64,000 nucleotides of DNA from Nocardioides daejeonensis (GCF_003194585.1 NZ_QHKZ01000008.1:1-64000), one strand, 5' to 3'; shown: positions 53,298 to 62,850, counted from the stretch's first letter. Translations and numbers: made by a program. Notes: generated by a model not told the origin, from the sequence alone.

Positions 53298-54397
53298 ACG
53301 TAGCGCTCGAGGATGCTGGACTCGGCCAATCGCGAGAGGCCTTCGCGGACACTACGGGCCCGGAGCTCGCCGACTCCGTCGACCGCCTGGAGGTCGTCGA
53401 TGCCAGCGGAGAGCAGCTTCTGCAGGGTGCCGAAGTGCTCGACCAGGCCATCGACGACCGAGGCCGGCAGCCGGGGCACCTTGGCCAGCAGGCGGTAGCC
53501 ACGCGGTGCTACGGCGCCGTCGAGGTGCTCGCTGGTGCCCAGGCCCAACGCCTTGGCAAGAGACGCGGGATCGACCAGGTCGGTGGGGGAGAGGGACTCG
53601 ATGCGGTGCACGAGCTCCTCTGGGGACTTCTGGCGTCGTCCGCTCGGCAGATAGTCGCGGATCACCAGCTCCCGCTCGCTGTCGACGCCGGTGACGAGCT
53701 CCTCCAGCTGGAGCGAGAGCAGCCGGCCGTCCGTGCCGAGCTCCAGCACGTAGTCCTCGATCTCGCGGGCGATCCGGATGACCATCTCCAGGCGCTGAGC
53801 TACGACGACGACGTCGCGAACCGTCACCAGATCCTCGATCTCCAAGGCGGAGAGGGTGCTCGACACCTCGTCGAGCCGAAGCTTGTAGCGCTCGAGCGTG
53901 GCCAACGCCTGATTGGCGCGGGAGAGGATCTGACCGGAGTCCTCCAGCACATGCCGGGTCTGACCTACATAGGCGGCGATGATCTGCATCGACTGAGAGA
54001 CCGAGATGACCGGGAAGCCGGTCTGCTTCGCGACCCGGTCGGCCGTGCGGTGCCGGGTGCCGGTCTCCTCCGAGGGAATGGTGTGGTCGGGCATCAGGTG
54101 GACGGCCGCGCGCTGGATCCGGGTGACGTCGGCGTCGACGATGATGGCGCCGTCCATCTTGGCGAGCTCACGCAGACCGGTCGCCGTGAACGGCACGTCG
54201 AGGGTGAACCCGCCCGTGGAGATCGACTCCACGACCTTGTCGTGGCCCAGCACGATCAGCGCACCGGTGCGCCCGCGGAGGATGCGCTCGAGGCCGTCAC
54301 GCAGCGGCGTACCGGGGGCGATGGAGGACAGCGTTGCGCGCAGCCGGAGGTTCTCGTCCGCCTGTTCGATGTTGGCCACGCCGTCCCCGTTCAGCAT
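53294..54397 (-). CDS. disA: DNA-integrity scanning protein, diadenylate cyclase
   Basis: 367-aa enzyme making c-di-AMP from two ATP, checked by branched DNA structures. N-terminal DAC domain with the D-G-A (near 81-83) and R-H-R (near 114-116) catalytic motifs, a helical linker and a C-terminal helix-hairpin-helix region (D-D-L-Q-A-V-D-G-V-G). The start is uncertain (ATG 54397 or GTG 54379); a TACACT -10 box at 54415-54420 on this strand fits a leadered transcript. Downstream of radA, the usual neighbour. Confidence 0.95.
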   Translation of the reverse strand: MLNGDGVANIEQADENLRLRATLSSIAPGTPLRDGLERILRGRTGALIVLGHDKVVESISTGGFTLDVPFTATGLRELAKMDGAIIVDADVTRIQRAAVHLMPDHTIPSEETGTRHRTADRVAKQTGFPVISVSQSMQIIAAYVGQTRHVLEDSGQILSRANQALATLERYKLRLDEVSSTLSALEIEDLVTVRDVVVVAQRLEMVIRIAREIEDYVLELGTDGRLLSLQLEELVTGVDSERELVIRDYLPSGRRQKSPEELVHRIESLSPTDLVDPASLAKALGLGTSEHLDGAVAPRGYRLLAKVPRLPASVVDGLVEHFGTLQKLLSAGIDDLQAVDGVGELRARSVREGLSRLAESSILERYV

Positions 54398-54500
54398 CCG
54401 TTGGTGGTCGCCTCAGTGTACGCAGCGGGCGGCATCGGAGTCGTGGGGATTCCGGCGTGGCGGGTCGGCACCCCGGCAACGGAGCAGGTGCCCACGACGG

Positions 54501-55892
54501 TCAGGAGCGGTGGCTCGCCTGGCCGGTGAAGCCGAGCAGGCGGAGCGCCGAGGCGATGTCGGGGACCTCCAGGACCTTGAGGCCGTCGACGAGGCGCTCC
54601 TTGCCGCCGTGGGCCGCCTTGTTGGGCACGACGGCGTACTTGAAGCCGAGGCGGGCCGCCTCGGCCAGGCGTTGCGGCAGGTCACGGACCCGCCGCAGCT
54701 CGCCGGCCAGCCCGAGCTCGCCCATGGCCACCAGGCCCACCGGCGGTGGTCGGTCGTGGAGGGAGGATGCCAGCGCCAACGCGATGGCGAGGTCACTGGC
54801 CGGCTCGAGCACCTTGGCGCCGCCGACCGTGGCAACGAAGACGTCTCGATCGTGCAGCCGGATCCCCCCGTGCTGCTGGAGGATCGCCAGCACCATCGCC
54901 ACCCGCGAGGAGTCCACGCCGGAGGTGGTGCGGCGCACCTTGTCGGAGGTGGCTGGCGAGGCCAGCGCCTGCACCTCGGCCAGGAGCGGCCGCCTGCCCT
55001 CCATGCTCACCGCGACGCAGGTGCCCGGCACCTGTTGTGCATGGTGCTCGACGAAGAGGCCGGTCGGATCGGCGACTGCTTCGATGCCGTCGGGGCCGAG
55101 CTCGAAGCAGCCGACCTCGTCGACGGGGCCGAAACGGTTCTTGACCGCACGGAGCATCCGGAACCGGGAGTTGCGGTCGCCCTCGAAGTGCAGCACCACG
55201 TCGACCAGGTGCTCGAGCACCCGTGGGCCCGCGATGCTGCCCTCCTTGGTGACGTGACCGACCAGCACGGTGGTGATGTTGCGGGTCTTGGCGACCCGGA
55301 TGAGTGCGGCCGCCACCTCCTTGACCTGGCTGACGCCGCCGGGGACGCCCTCGACGTCGCTGGCGCTGACGGTCTGCACCGAGTCGATCACCAGGAGCTC
55401 GGGCCGGACCTGCTCGATGTGGCTGAGCAGCGCGCCGAGGTCGGTCTCAGCGGCGAGGTAGAGCTCGTCGTGGATGGCTCCGGTGCGATCGGCACGCAGC
55501 CGGACCTGGGAGGCGGACTCCTCGCCGGTCAGGTAGAGGGTGCGGCGCCGTACGCGAGCCGTCTGGGCGGCGACCTCGAGCAGGATCGTGCTCTTGCCGA
55601 CGCCGGGCTCACCCGCCAGCAGGATCGCTGCCCCGGGCACGAGGCCGCCGCCGAGCACCCGATCGAGCTCCGCCACCCCGCTGGAACGCATCTGCGACTC
55701 CTCGACCGAGACCTGGCCGATGGGCACCGCCTGGGCAGAGACCGGCGATGCGCTGACGCGTGATGTGACCACTGCCGCCTCGGCCACCGAGCCCCAGGCC
55801 TGGCACTCGCCACAGCGACCCACCCACTTGGTGGTCTCCCAGCCGCACTCGCTGCAGCGGAAGGTGGGGCGACTCTTGCGTGTGGAGCTCAT
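54501..55892 (-). CDS. radA: DNA repair protein RadA
   Basis: 463-aa RecA-like branch-migration ATPase. N-terminal C4 zinc finger C-S-E-C...C-G-E-C (near 14-31), Walker A G-E-P-G-V-G-K-S-T near residue 93-101, the RadA-specific K-N-R-F-G motif near 257 and a Lon-like C-terminal domain. ATG at 55892. It is followed on the same strand by disA after a gap of about 100 bases. Confidence 0.95.
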   Translation of the reverse strand: MSSTRKSRPTFRCSECGWETTKWVGRCGECQAWGSVAEAAVVTSRVSASPVSAQAVPIGQVSVEESQMRSSGVAELDRVLGGGLVPGAAILLAGEPGVGKSTILLEVAAQTARVRRRTLYLTGEESASQVRLRADRTGAIHDELYLAAETDLGALLSHIEQVRPELLVIDSVQTVSASDVEGVPGGVSQVKEVAAALIRVAKTRNITTVLVGHVTKEGSIAGPRVLEHLVDVVLHFEGDRNSRFRMLRAVKNRFGPVDEVGCFELGPDGIEAVADPTGLFVEHHAQQVPGTCVAVSMEGRRPLLAEVQALASPATSDKVRRTTSGVDSSRVAMVLAILQQHGGIRLHDRDVFVATVGGAKVLEPASDLAIALALASSLHDRPPPVGLVAMGELGLAGELRRVRDLPQRLAEAARLGFKYAVVPNKAAHGGKERLVDGLKVLEVPDIASALRLLGFTGQASHRS

Positions 55893-55938
55893 GGCGTGAC
55901 CTTATGAGGTGGGCCCGACAAGACCCGCGCGGAGATGC

Positions 55939-55975
55939 ATTCAGGCCCGGAGAGGAAACCCCTCCGGGCCTGAAT
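55939..55975 (-). terminator. Terminator of tRNA-Pro
   Basis: ATTCAGGCCCGGAG (55939-55952) is perfectly inverted at 55962-55975. It lies just beyond the 3' end of the tRNA. Confidence 0.85.
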
Positions 55976-55982
55976 CATGGTG

Positions 55983-56056
<74 letters not shown>

Positions 56057-56122
56057 ATCACGATCGGCGAACCGCTCGTGAACCGTGACGGAGCATACCC
56101 GAGCCCACGGCAGCCGCCGAAA

Positions 56123-57034
56123 TCAGCCCCGGGGGAGAAGCGTCAACAGGGTTGCCTCAGGGCGGCAGGCCACCCGGAACCGCAGGTAGGGGTTCGTGCC
56201 CAGCCCGGCCGATACGTGCAGCCAGGATGAGCCGGGGTCGCCCTCGCGCGAGTCGGCAGGGTGGCGATGGAGCCCCTTGGCGCGGGCCGGCTCCAGGTCG
56301 CAGTTCGTGGCCAGAGCGCCGAGTGCCGGCAGGCACACCTGACCGCCGTGGGTGTGCCCGGCCAGGATCAGCTCGTGCCCCGTGGCGGCGTACTGGTCAA
56401 GGACCCGCAGGTACGGCGCGTGCGCCACCCCGAGTCGCACGTCGGCGTCGTCCGGGGCCGGGCCGGCGACCGCAGGCAGATCGTCGTAGCCCAGATGCGG
56501 GTCGTCGACACCGGTGAACGCCAGATCGAGACCCGCGACCCGCAACCGCTCACGTCGGTTGGTCAGGTCGAGCCAGCCTGCCGAGGCGAACCCGTAGCGG
56601 AGATCGCGCCAGGGCAGCTGGGGCACGTCGACGTGGCGCTTGCCGCGGTCGGGGGCGAGGTAGGCCAGGGGGTTGCGCAGGCCGGGTTCGAAGTAGTCGT
56701 TGGAGCCGAAGACGAAGACGCCCGGCAGGTCGAGCAGCGGCGCCATCGCATCGAGGGCGGTCGGCACGGCGCGCCGGTGCGCCAGGTTGTCGCCGGTGTT
56801 GACGACCAGGTCGGGGCTCCAAGCGGCGAGGTCGCGCACCCAGTCGCGCTTGCGCTGCTGCCCAGGCGTGATGTGCAGGTCGCTGAGATGCAGTACCTTG
56901 ACCGGCCTGCTGCCTGCCGGCAGGAGCGTGAGGGCGACCTCTCGCACCGTGTAGGCACGAGCCTCGGCGGCGGCGTACCCGGCCAGGGCGACGCCGGTGG
57001 CGGCGCCGACGCCCAGAATCCGGGTGAGCAGCAT
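56123..57034 (-). CDS. Membrane-anchored metallophosphoesterase
   Basis: 303-aa calcineurin-type phosphoesterase. One N-terminal TM/signal segment (about 5-22), then H-L-S-D-L-H near 48-53, G-D-N in T-G-D-N, G-S-N-D, and G-H-T-H-G-G near 230-235, which form the di-metal site. Similar to YkuE/YaeI-type enzymes acting on lipid phosphates at the membrane; the substrate here is unknown. ATG 57034 chosen over a TTG at 57052. Same neighbourhood as Rv3683. Confidence 0.87.
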   Translation of the reverse strand: MLLTRILGVGAATGVALAGYAAAEARAYTVREVALTLLPAGSRPVKVLHLSDLHITPGQQRKRDWVRDLAAWSPDLVVNTGDNLAHRRAVPTALDAMAPLLDLPGVFVFGSNDYFEPGLRNPLAYLAPDRGKRHVDVPQLPWRDLRYGFASAGWLDLTNRRERLRVAGLDLAFTGVDDPHLGYDDLPAVAGPAPDDADVRLGVAHAPYLRVLDQYAATGHELILAGHTHGGQVCLPALGALATNCDLEPARAKGLHRHPADSREGDPGSSWLHVSAGLGTNPYLRFRVACRPEATLLTLLPRG

Positions 57035-57047
57035 GGGGCAAGGCTGC

Positions 57048-57053
57048 CACAAT
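57048..57053 (+). promoter_or_regulatory. -10-like CACAAT before the YqeY gene
   Basis: CACAAT, seven bases, ATG 57061, with the leaderless geometry. It lies within the 26-base gap to the divergent phosphoesterase start. Confidence 0.4.
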
Positions 57054-57060
57054 GGGTGAC

Positions 57061-57519
57061 ATGAGCGCGCTCAAGGACCGACTTCGCACCGACCTCACCA
57101 CCGCCATCAAGGCGCGGGACGAGATCCGCTCCTCCACGCTGCGGATGCTGCTGACCGCGGTGACCAACGCCGAGGTAGCGGGCAAGGAGCAGCGTGAGCT
57201 CTCCGACGACGAGCTGATCGGCATCCTCTCCACCGAGGCGAAGAAGCGGCGCGAGGCCGCCACCGCCTTCGACGAGGGCGGGCGCCCCGAGAAGGCCGAC
57301 CAGGAGCGCGCCGAGCTGGTCGTCATCACCGACTACCTGCCCCAGCAGCTCTCCGAGCAGGAGGTCACCGACATCGTCACCGCCGCCATCGCCAGCACCG
57401 GTGCCGCCGGTGAAGGCATGAAGGCGATGGGCAAGGTGATGGGCGTCGTACAGCCCCAGGTCAAGGGCCGCGCCGACGGCTCCTTCGTCGCCGCCGAGGT
57501 ACGCCGCCAGCTCTCCTGA
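57061..57519 (+). CDS. GatB/YqeY-domain protein
   Basis: 152-aa all-helical protein of the YqeY family, resembling the C-terminal tRNA-binding domain of GatB. Core motifs L-R-T-D-L-T-x-A-I-K-x-R-D, K-K-R-x-E-A-x-x-x-F and Y-L-P-Q-Q-L. Function not established; an effect on tRNA charging or amidation has been suggested. ATG 57061 chosen over the in-frame ATG 57052 because of the -10-like box. Confidence 0.87.
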   Translation: MSALKDRLRTDLTTAIKARDEIRSSTLRMLLTAVTNAEVAGKEQRELSDDELIGILSTEAKKRREAATAFDEGGRPEKADQERAELVVITDYLPQQLSEQEVTDIVTAAIASTGAAGEGMKAMGKVMGVVQPQVKGRADGSFVAAEVRRQLS

Positions 57520-57534
57520 GTCCCAGGAGTTAAC

Positions 57535-57625
57535 AAGATTCCCCGCCCAAGCGGGGAATCTTGCACTTGGTGTGCGTAGCTACGGCATACAAGTACCAGT
57601 TTCCCCGCCCGGGCGGGGAAACTGG
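57535..57625. repeat. Intergenic repeat element, copy 2, with double hairpin
   Basis: Starts with hairpin AAGATTCCCCGC/GCGGGGAATCTT (57535-57562, perfect 12-bp stem). The conserved core CTTGGTG...GTAGCTACGGC...ACAAG follows (57566-57593), then a 30-base perfect palindrome, CCAGTTTCCCCGCCC and its complement (57596-57625). The core and second hairpin match copy 1 (11654-11710) without gaps. It sits between convergent genes and can terminate both. Confidence 0.8.
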
Positions 57626-57637
57626 TGCAGCCCCAGC

Positions 57638-60016
57638 TCAGTCGTCGCGGTTGCCTCGGTTGCCGCGGTTGCGGCCGCGGTTGTTCTTGCCCTTCTTGCC
57701 CTGGTTCTTCTTCTCGACCTTGGGGGTGCCGTCGGAGACGTAGAGGGTGATGGTGTCGCCGCTGGAGCTCTGGGAGCCGCCTCCGGGGGAGGTGTAGGCG
57801 ACGTTGCCGCGGGCGTAGCCGGAGTCGACGTAGCCGCCGTTGGCGACGGTGAAGTTCGCATTCTCCAGGACCCGGGTCGCCTCGCTGACGCTCATGCCGG
57901 CCACTGAGGGGACGGTGATGAGGACTCCGGCGATCTCGGTCGAGGACGGCGGCACGAACTGCTCGTCGTCCAGCCACTGCTCGACCGCCTTGAAGGCGTC
58001 ACCCCACATGGGGCCGGCGGTTCCCGATCCGGAGGCGGAGTAGAGGGTGCGGCCGGCGATGGACTTGCCGACCAGCGTGACCGGGTGCCCTTCGCTGTTG
58101 GCGCCGGCCAGCATCGCAGCGCCGGAGAGGTTCGGCGTGTAGCCGACGAACCACACCGACATCTGGCTGGTGGTGGTGCCCGTCTTGCCTGCGGAGGGCT
58201 GGATGGTGTTGATGCCGTTCTGATAGCCGAAGCCACCCGGCTGCTGTACGCCGGCGAGGATGTCGTTGACCGCGTCGGCGACCGCGCTGGGCAGCACCTG
58301 CGTGCACTTGGCCGGGTACTTCTTCACCACCGTGTCGTTGGCGTCGCTGATGCTCTCCACCGGACGGGAGTCGCAGTGCAGGCCACGGCCGGCGAAGGTC
58401 GCATAGGCCTCGGCCATCTCCAGCGGCGTCACATCCGCGATGCCGAGGGTGAAGGTCGGCACGCGCTCGGGCAGGCCTTCGGGCCCACCGGTCGGGTTGG
58501 TGAGCTGGACCCCCATACGCTTGGCCAGCTTGTAGGGCTCGCACAGACCCGTCTCCTGGGCGAGTGCGATGAAGAAGGTGTTCACCGACTCCCGGGTGCC
58601 GGTGTACATGTTCTTCGGGCCCGAGGAGGTCGAGTTCTGGATCGGGAAGCTGCCGTAGCCGTAGGGCTTGTCGCCGCAGTCCATGAAGTCGCGCTCTTGG
58701 AAGGTCTTCGGCGAAGGCGAGTCGATGACCTGGTTGAGCGGGATGCCGTCCTTGATCGCCTGAGCCAGCACGAACGCCTTGAAGGTCGACCCGGCCTGGA
58801 AGCCGCGGGCACCGCCTACCTCCTTGGGCACCGTGTAGTTGATGTAGGTCTCGCCCTGCATCTTCTTGTTGCCCATCGGGCGGGACTGCGCGACCGCCTT
58901 CACCGCACCTGTGCGCGGCTCGACCAGAGCCAGGGCACCGACTGCCTGCTCCTTGGCGTAGATATGGGAGGAGACCGAGTCCTGCGCAGCCTTCTGGAAG
59001 CGTGGGTCGAGTGTGGTGCGGATCGTCAGGCCGCCCGACTCGAGCAGCCGCTCCCGCTCGTCACGGGTGGCGCCGAGCGAGGGGTCGTTCTTGAGGTAGT
59101 TGATGACGTAGTCGCAGAAGAACGCCGCCGAGGAGAAGAGACAGCCGTTGCGGTTGGGCGTGATCCGCAGGCCCAGCGGGCGGGCCTTCAGCTTCTCGGC
59201 TTTCTGCTCCGGGATGACATTGAGCTCGGCCATCCGGTCGAGCACGATGTTGCGCCGGGTCAGCGCCCGGTCCGGGTACGTCGTCGGGTCATAGCCGACC
59301 GGGTTCTTCACCAGACCGGCCAAGGTGGCTGCCTGCTGGAGGTTGAGCTTGCTCGCGTCGACACTGAAGTAGTGCCGAGCGGCCGCCTGGACGCCGTACA
59401 CGCCGTCGCCGAAGTAGGCGATGTTGAGGTAGCGCTCGAAGATCCAGTCCTTGGAGTAGTTCTCCTCGAACGCGATCGCGTAGCGGAGCTCGCGCAGCTT
59501 GCGGGCGAAGGTGTCCTCCATCGCCTGCCGGCGGGCTTCCTTGTCCTGCCCGGCCTGCTGGACCAGCGTCAGCTTCACCATCTGCTGGGTGATCGAGGAG
59601 CCACCCTGCCGGGTCTGGCCGGTGGCCTGGTTGGTGATGAAGGCGCGCAGCGTGCCCTTCACGTCGAGGGCACCGTGCTGGTAGAAGCGGTAGTCCTCGA
59701 TGGAGAGGATGGCCTTGCGCATGATCGGCGCCACCTGCCGCAGCGACACGTTGACCCGGTTCTCGTCATAGATGGTCGCGATCGGGGTGCCGTCGGCGGC
59801 AAGGATCCGGGTGCGCTGCGGCAGCGCCTGCGTCTCCAGCTCCTCGGGCAGCTGGTTGAGCGAGTCGGAGGCGTTGCGTGCGGCGATGCCGACGACTCCC
59901 GCGAAGGGGATCGCCAGGCCGGCGACGAGGACGCCGAGCACCGCGGAGACCAGCAACATCGAGCCGAGATTGCCGAGCAGGGTGCCCGACTGGGGGCGCG
60001 GATCGCGAGCGGACAT
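57638..60016 (-). CDS. ponA2: Bifunctional penicillin-binding protein with PASTA domain (PonA2 type)
   Basis: 792-aa class A PBP that polymerises glycan strands and cross-links them. TM helix (about 15-43), transglycosylase GT51 domain (about 70-245; E-D-Y-R-F-Y and G-G-S-S-I-T-Q-Q), transpeptidase domain (about 365-660; S-T-F-K, S-V-N, K-T-G-T), one PASTA domain (about 695-760) and an Asn/Arg/Gly-rich basic tail. Leaderless ATG 60016 from TACCCT. Divergent from a WhiB gene exactly as ponA2-whiB4 in M. tuberculosis. Confidence 0.95.
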   Translation of the reverse strand: MSARDPRPQSGTLLGNLGSMLLVSAVLGVLVAGLAIPFAGVVGIAARNASDSLNQLPEELETQALPQRTRILAADGTPIATIYDENRVNVSLRQVAPIMRKAILSIEDYRFYQHGALDVKGTLRAFITNQATGQTRQGGSSITQQMVKLTLVQQAGQDKEARRQAMEDTFARKLRELRYAIAFEENYSKDWIFERYLNIAYFGDGVYGVQAAARHYFSVDASKLNLQQAATLAGLVKNPVGYDPTTYPDRALTRRNIVLDRMAELNVIPEQKAEKLKARPLGLRITPNRNGCLFSSAAFFCDYVINYLKNDPSLGATRDERERLLESGGLTIRTTLDPRFQKAAQDSVSSHIYAKEQAVGALALVEPRTGAVKAVAQSRPMGNKKMQGETYINYTVPKEVGGARGFQAGSTFKAFVLAQAIKDGIPLNQVIDSPSPKTFQERDFMDCGDKPYGYGSFPIQNSTSSGPKNMYTGTRESVNTFFIALAQETGLCEPYKLAKRMGVQLTNPTGGPEGLPERVPTFTLGIADVTPLEMAEAYATFAGRGLHCDSRPVESISDANDTVVKKYPAKCTQVLPSAVADAVNDILAGVQQPGGFGYQNGINTIQPSAGKTGTTTSQMSVWFVGYTPNLSGAAMLAGANSEGHPVTLVGKSIAGRTLYSASGSGTAGPMWGDAFKAVEQWLDDEQFVPPSSTEIAGVLITVPSVAGMSVSEATRVLENANFTVANGGYVDSGYARGNVAYTSPGGGSQSSSGDTITLYVSDGTPKVEKKNQGKKGKNNRGRNRGNRGNRDD

Positions 60017-60023
60017 GCCGTCA

Positions 60024-60029
60024 AGGGTA
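60024..60029 (-). promoter_or_regulatory. -10 box TACCCT of ponA2
   Basis: TACCCT on the minus strand, seven bases, ATG at 60016. The 213-base gap to the WhiB gene also contains a repeated GGACTAG (60083 region), a possible operator for one of the divergent genes. Confidence 0.5.
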
Positions 60030-60229
60030 CGGGCTGCGCTCCAGACGGCCCGATTCCGCGGGACCCGGACCCATGACCAGGGTGGACTAGTCATTTGGGA
60101 CTAGGAGATGTGGCCGTATCGAGTCTTCCGTCCCACTCGCCTCACGCCTACCTTCAGTGTGGGGATTGGCAACGGTGGGGAGTCCTGACAGCGGGGGCTC
60201 ACCGATCTCCGGATGGGTGTGGGGACATC

Positions 60230-60508
60230 ATGTGGGTTGAGGACTGGGCAACAGCGGCTGCGTGCCGCAATGCGCAACCGGATGAGCTCTTCGTCAGAGG
60301 AGCGGAGCAGAACAAGGCCAAGCTCGTGTGTGCGAGCTGCCCGGTGCGCACCGAATGCCTCGCCGAGGCGCTCGACAACCAGATCGAGTGGGGCGTCTGG
60401 GGCGGGATGACCGAGCGCGAGCGCCGAGCGCTGCTGCGTCGGCGCAGCGTGACCTCGTGGCGCTCCGTGCTCGAGGCCGCCAAGAACAACCAGAAGCTGG
60501 CCATCTGA
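60230..60508 (+). CDS. whiB4: WhiB-family iron-sulfur transcription regulator, WhiB4-like
   Basis: 92 aa. Four Cys binding a 4Fe-4S cluster: one in A-A-C near residue 11, then C-A-S-C and C-L near 34-43 (C-x2-C-x5-C). G-V-W-G-G beta-turn near 58-62 and a basic C-terminal helix follow. Context (ponA2 divergent, Get3-like ATPase pair downstream) matches WhiB4 rather than other WhiB proteins. The start is ATG 60230; a longer open frame to 60095 crosses the promoter gap and is rejected. Confidence 0.92.
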   Translation: MWVEDWATAAACRNAQPDELFVRGAEQNKAKLVCASCPVRTECLAEALDNQIEWGVWGGMTERERRALLRRRSVTSWRSVLEAAKNNQKLAI

Positions 60509-60538
60509 GGCTGAGCCCGCTCCCCAGCGAGCCGGCGG

Positions 60539-61711
60539 TCACTCGGCCCGTGCGAGCAGGGCGCCGACCGTACGCAGGCCGGAGAGGTCGTGTACGTCGC
60601 TGGCGAGCGCGGGCACGACGGCCGTCGCCACCGTGGGGTGCGCGGTCGCGAAGCCGGCACGCAGCCGCGACTCCCTGGCGACGATCCGCAACCGGTCGGC
60701 ATGGAGCCGGAGCAGACCGGCGGTCAGCGAGTCCTCGGTCGGATCGAGCCGCTCCGCAGCGGCCAGCGCGGCCTCGGCGCTGAGTCTGCCCTCGGGGCTG
60801 GCGCTGGCTCGGTTCACCACCAGCCCCGCCAGGGGCATCTGCTCGTCACTCAGGCGGTCGACGAAGTACGCCGCTTCGCGCAGCGCATCGGGCTCCGGTG
60901 CGGCGATGACGAGGAACGCCGTACCGTCGGCCTGGAGCAGCTGGTAGGTGGCGCTCGCCCGGGCCCGGAAGCCGCCGAAGAGCGTGTCGAACGCCGCCAC
61001 GAAGGTCTGCATGTCCTGCAGCACTCCGGCGCCGAGGATCTTCGTCAGCGCGTTCGTCATCATCCCGAAGCCCGCCGACATCAGCCGGGCCGGGCCGCGG
61101 GCGGGGGTCAGCAGGAGCCTGATGAATCGGCCGTCGAGAAAGCTGGAGAGGCGCTCCGGGGCATCGAGGAAGTCCAGCGCGGAGCGCGACGGCGGAGTGT
61201 CGACGACGATCAGGTCCCACTGCCCGGATTCGCGAGCTGAGGCATGCAACTGCCCGAGCTTCTCCATCGCCATGTACTCCTGCGTGCCCGCGAAGGAGGT
61301 CGAGAGGGCGATGTAGAAGGGGTTCTCGAGGATCTGCTGTGCCTTCTCGGGATTGGCCTGGCTGAGCACCACCTCGTCGAAGGTGCTCTTCATGTCGAGC
61401 ATCATCGCGTCGAGGGAGCCGTTGCCCTGCACCCCGGGCACCGGTCGTGGCGTGTTGTCGAGGGACTCGATGCCCATCGACTGAGCCAGCCGGCGGGCGG
61501 GGTCGATGGTCAGCACCACGACCTTGCGACCGCGCTCCGCGGCGCGCAGGGCCAACGAGGCGGAGGTGGTCGTCTTGCCGACGCCGCCCGAGCCGCAGCA
61601 GACGATGATCTCGGTGGCCGGATCGTCGAGCAGTCCATCGACGTCGAGCGGTCGCGGGGCAGGCCCACCGGCCGCCAGCGGGCCGACTCGAGGAGGCGGA
61701 TTCTTCGTCAT
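60539..61711 (-). CDS. ArsA/Get3-like ATPase, second of pair
   Basis: 390-aa ATPase with the deviant Walker A G-S-G-G-V-G-K-T-T near residue 38-46, D-x-x-x-x-x-x-D-T-P-P switch regions and A-hydrophobic C-terminal helices. Counterpart of Rv3679/Rv3680, annotated as anion-transport ATPases and proposed to act as a heterodimer with the adjacent gene, perhaps in membrane-protein or lipid handling. ATG overlaps the stop of the 344-aa gene (ATGA). Confidence 0.88.
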   Translation of the reverse strand: MTKNPPPRVGPLAAGGPAPRPLDVDGLLDDPATEIIVCCGSGGVGKTTTSASLALRAAERGRKVVVLTIDPARRLAQSMGIESLDNTPRPVPGVQGNGSLDAMMLDMKSTFDEVVLSQANPEKAQQILENPFYIALSTSFAGTQEYMAMEKLGQLHASARESGQWDLIVVDTPPSRSALDFLDAPERLSSFLDGRFIRLLLTPARGPARLMSAGFGMMTNALTKILGAGVLQDMQTFVAAFDTLFGGFRARASATYQLLQADGTAFLVIAAPEPDALREAAYFVDRLSDEQMPLAGLVVNRASASPEGRLSAEAALAAAERLDPTEDSLTAGLLRLHADRLRIVARESRLRAGFATAHPTVATAVVPALASDVHDLSGLRTVGALLARAE

Positions 61712-62742
61712 GCGAGTCCCTGCTCCTTCAGCGTCGCCGCGAGTTCGTAGAGCCCGGCGAGGTCCACGCCGGAGGCGATCCGGGGAAGCTCGTAGGTCGG
61801 TACGCCGAGCTCCGCCACCAGCGTGCGTTGCCCGTCCTCGAGCGCGCGCCGTTCCGCGTGGTCGGCGGCCTCGGCGAGGAGTGCGTCCACCAGCTCGGGC
61901 TCGGCCTCGACGCCGACCTTGGCGAGCGTCGCGCCGATCGTGGTCGGGTCGACGCTCCCGGTGCGGATCGCGTCAAGCTGGGAGTCGTCCAGATCGCGGG
62001 GGCGTACCAGATTGACGACCACTCCACCCACCGGCAGACCGGCCTGGCGCAGCTCGCCGATGCCGTCGGCCGTCTCCTGCACGGGCATCTCCTCCAGCAC
62101 CGTGACCAGGTGCACGGCGGTCCGCTTCGACCGGAAGAGCGTCATCACCGTGTCGGCCTGCGCCTTGATCGGCCCGACCTTGGCGAGCCCCGCCAGCTCG
62201 CTGTTGACGTTGAGGAACTGGGAGATCCGGCCGGTAGGCGGTGCGTCGAGGACGATGGCGTCGTACGCCGCACCCGCCTTGCTCGACGTACCGCCCTTGC
62301 GGCCGGGCTTGGCGGCCTCGTAGACCTTGCCGGTGAGCAGGACGTCGCGCACTCCCGGTGCGATCGTCGTGGCGAAGTCGATGACCCCGAACCGGTCGAG
62401 CGCACGGCCGGCGCGACCGAGCTTGTAGTACATCGCGAGGTACTCGAGCAGCGCCGACTCTGCGTCGATGTGCAGCGCGAAGACGGTGCCGGCGCGCTCA
62501 CCCTGCGCCGCCGGCAGACCGGTCGCGATCCGGCGCTCCTCGTAGGGCAGCGGCGGCACGTCGAACATCTGGGCGATCCCCTGCCGGCCCTCGACCTCGC
62601 AGAGCAGGACGTTGCGCCCGCGGCTCGCCAGCGCCAGCGCCAGCGCGGCCGCCACGGTCGACTTGCCGGTGCCGCCCTTGCCGGTGACGACGTGCAGGTC
62701 GACGCCGGGCCAGTCGCTGCCCGCCTGAGGGGATCTGCTCAC
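61708..62742 (-). CDS. ArsA/Get3-like ATPase, first of pair
   Basis: 344-aa ATPase with V-T-G-K-G-G-T-G-K-S-T near residue 19-29, and V-L-D-A-P-P-T-G switch near 166-173. Shares the fold but not the length of its neighbour, with which it overlaps by four bases. Upstream lies a permease gene. The role is inferred from homology only. Confidence 0.88.
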   Translation of the reverse strand: MSRSPQAGSDWPGVDLHVVTGKGGTGKSTVAAALALALASRGRNVLLCEVEGRQGIAQMFDVPPLPYEERRIATGLPAAQGERAGTVFALHIDAESALLEYLAMYYKLGRAGRALDRFGVIDFATTIAPGVRDVLLTGKVYEAAKPGRKGGTSSKAGAAYDAIVLDAPPTGRISQFLNVNSELAGLAKVGPIKAQADTVMTLFRSKRTAVHLVTVLEEMPVQETADGIGELRQAGLPVGGVVVNLVRPRDLDDSQLDAIRTGSVDPTTIGATLAKVGVEAEPELVDALLAEAADHAERRALEDGQRTLVAELGVPTYELPRIASGVDLAGLYELAATLKEQGLA

Positions 62743-62850
62743 GGTGGCGAGCCTACTGGCACCCGTCCGGCGTCATGCGTGGAACGAGCTATGACTCGCG
62801 CAACGCAGGACAGCTGCGCCGCCGCCCCGTCCGGCGGGCATGCCGACGCC

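Noticed and set aside
60095-60229. Upstream extension of the WhiB gene
   Set aside because: It covers the divergent promoter region; WhiB proteins of this type begin near M-W-V-E-D-W.
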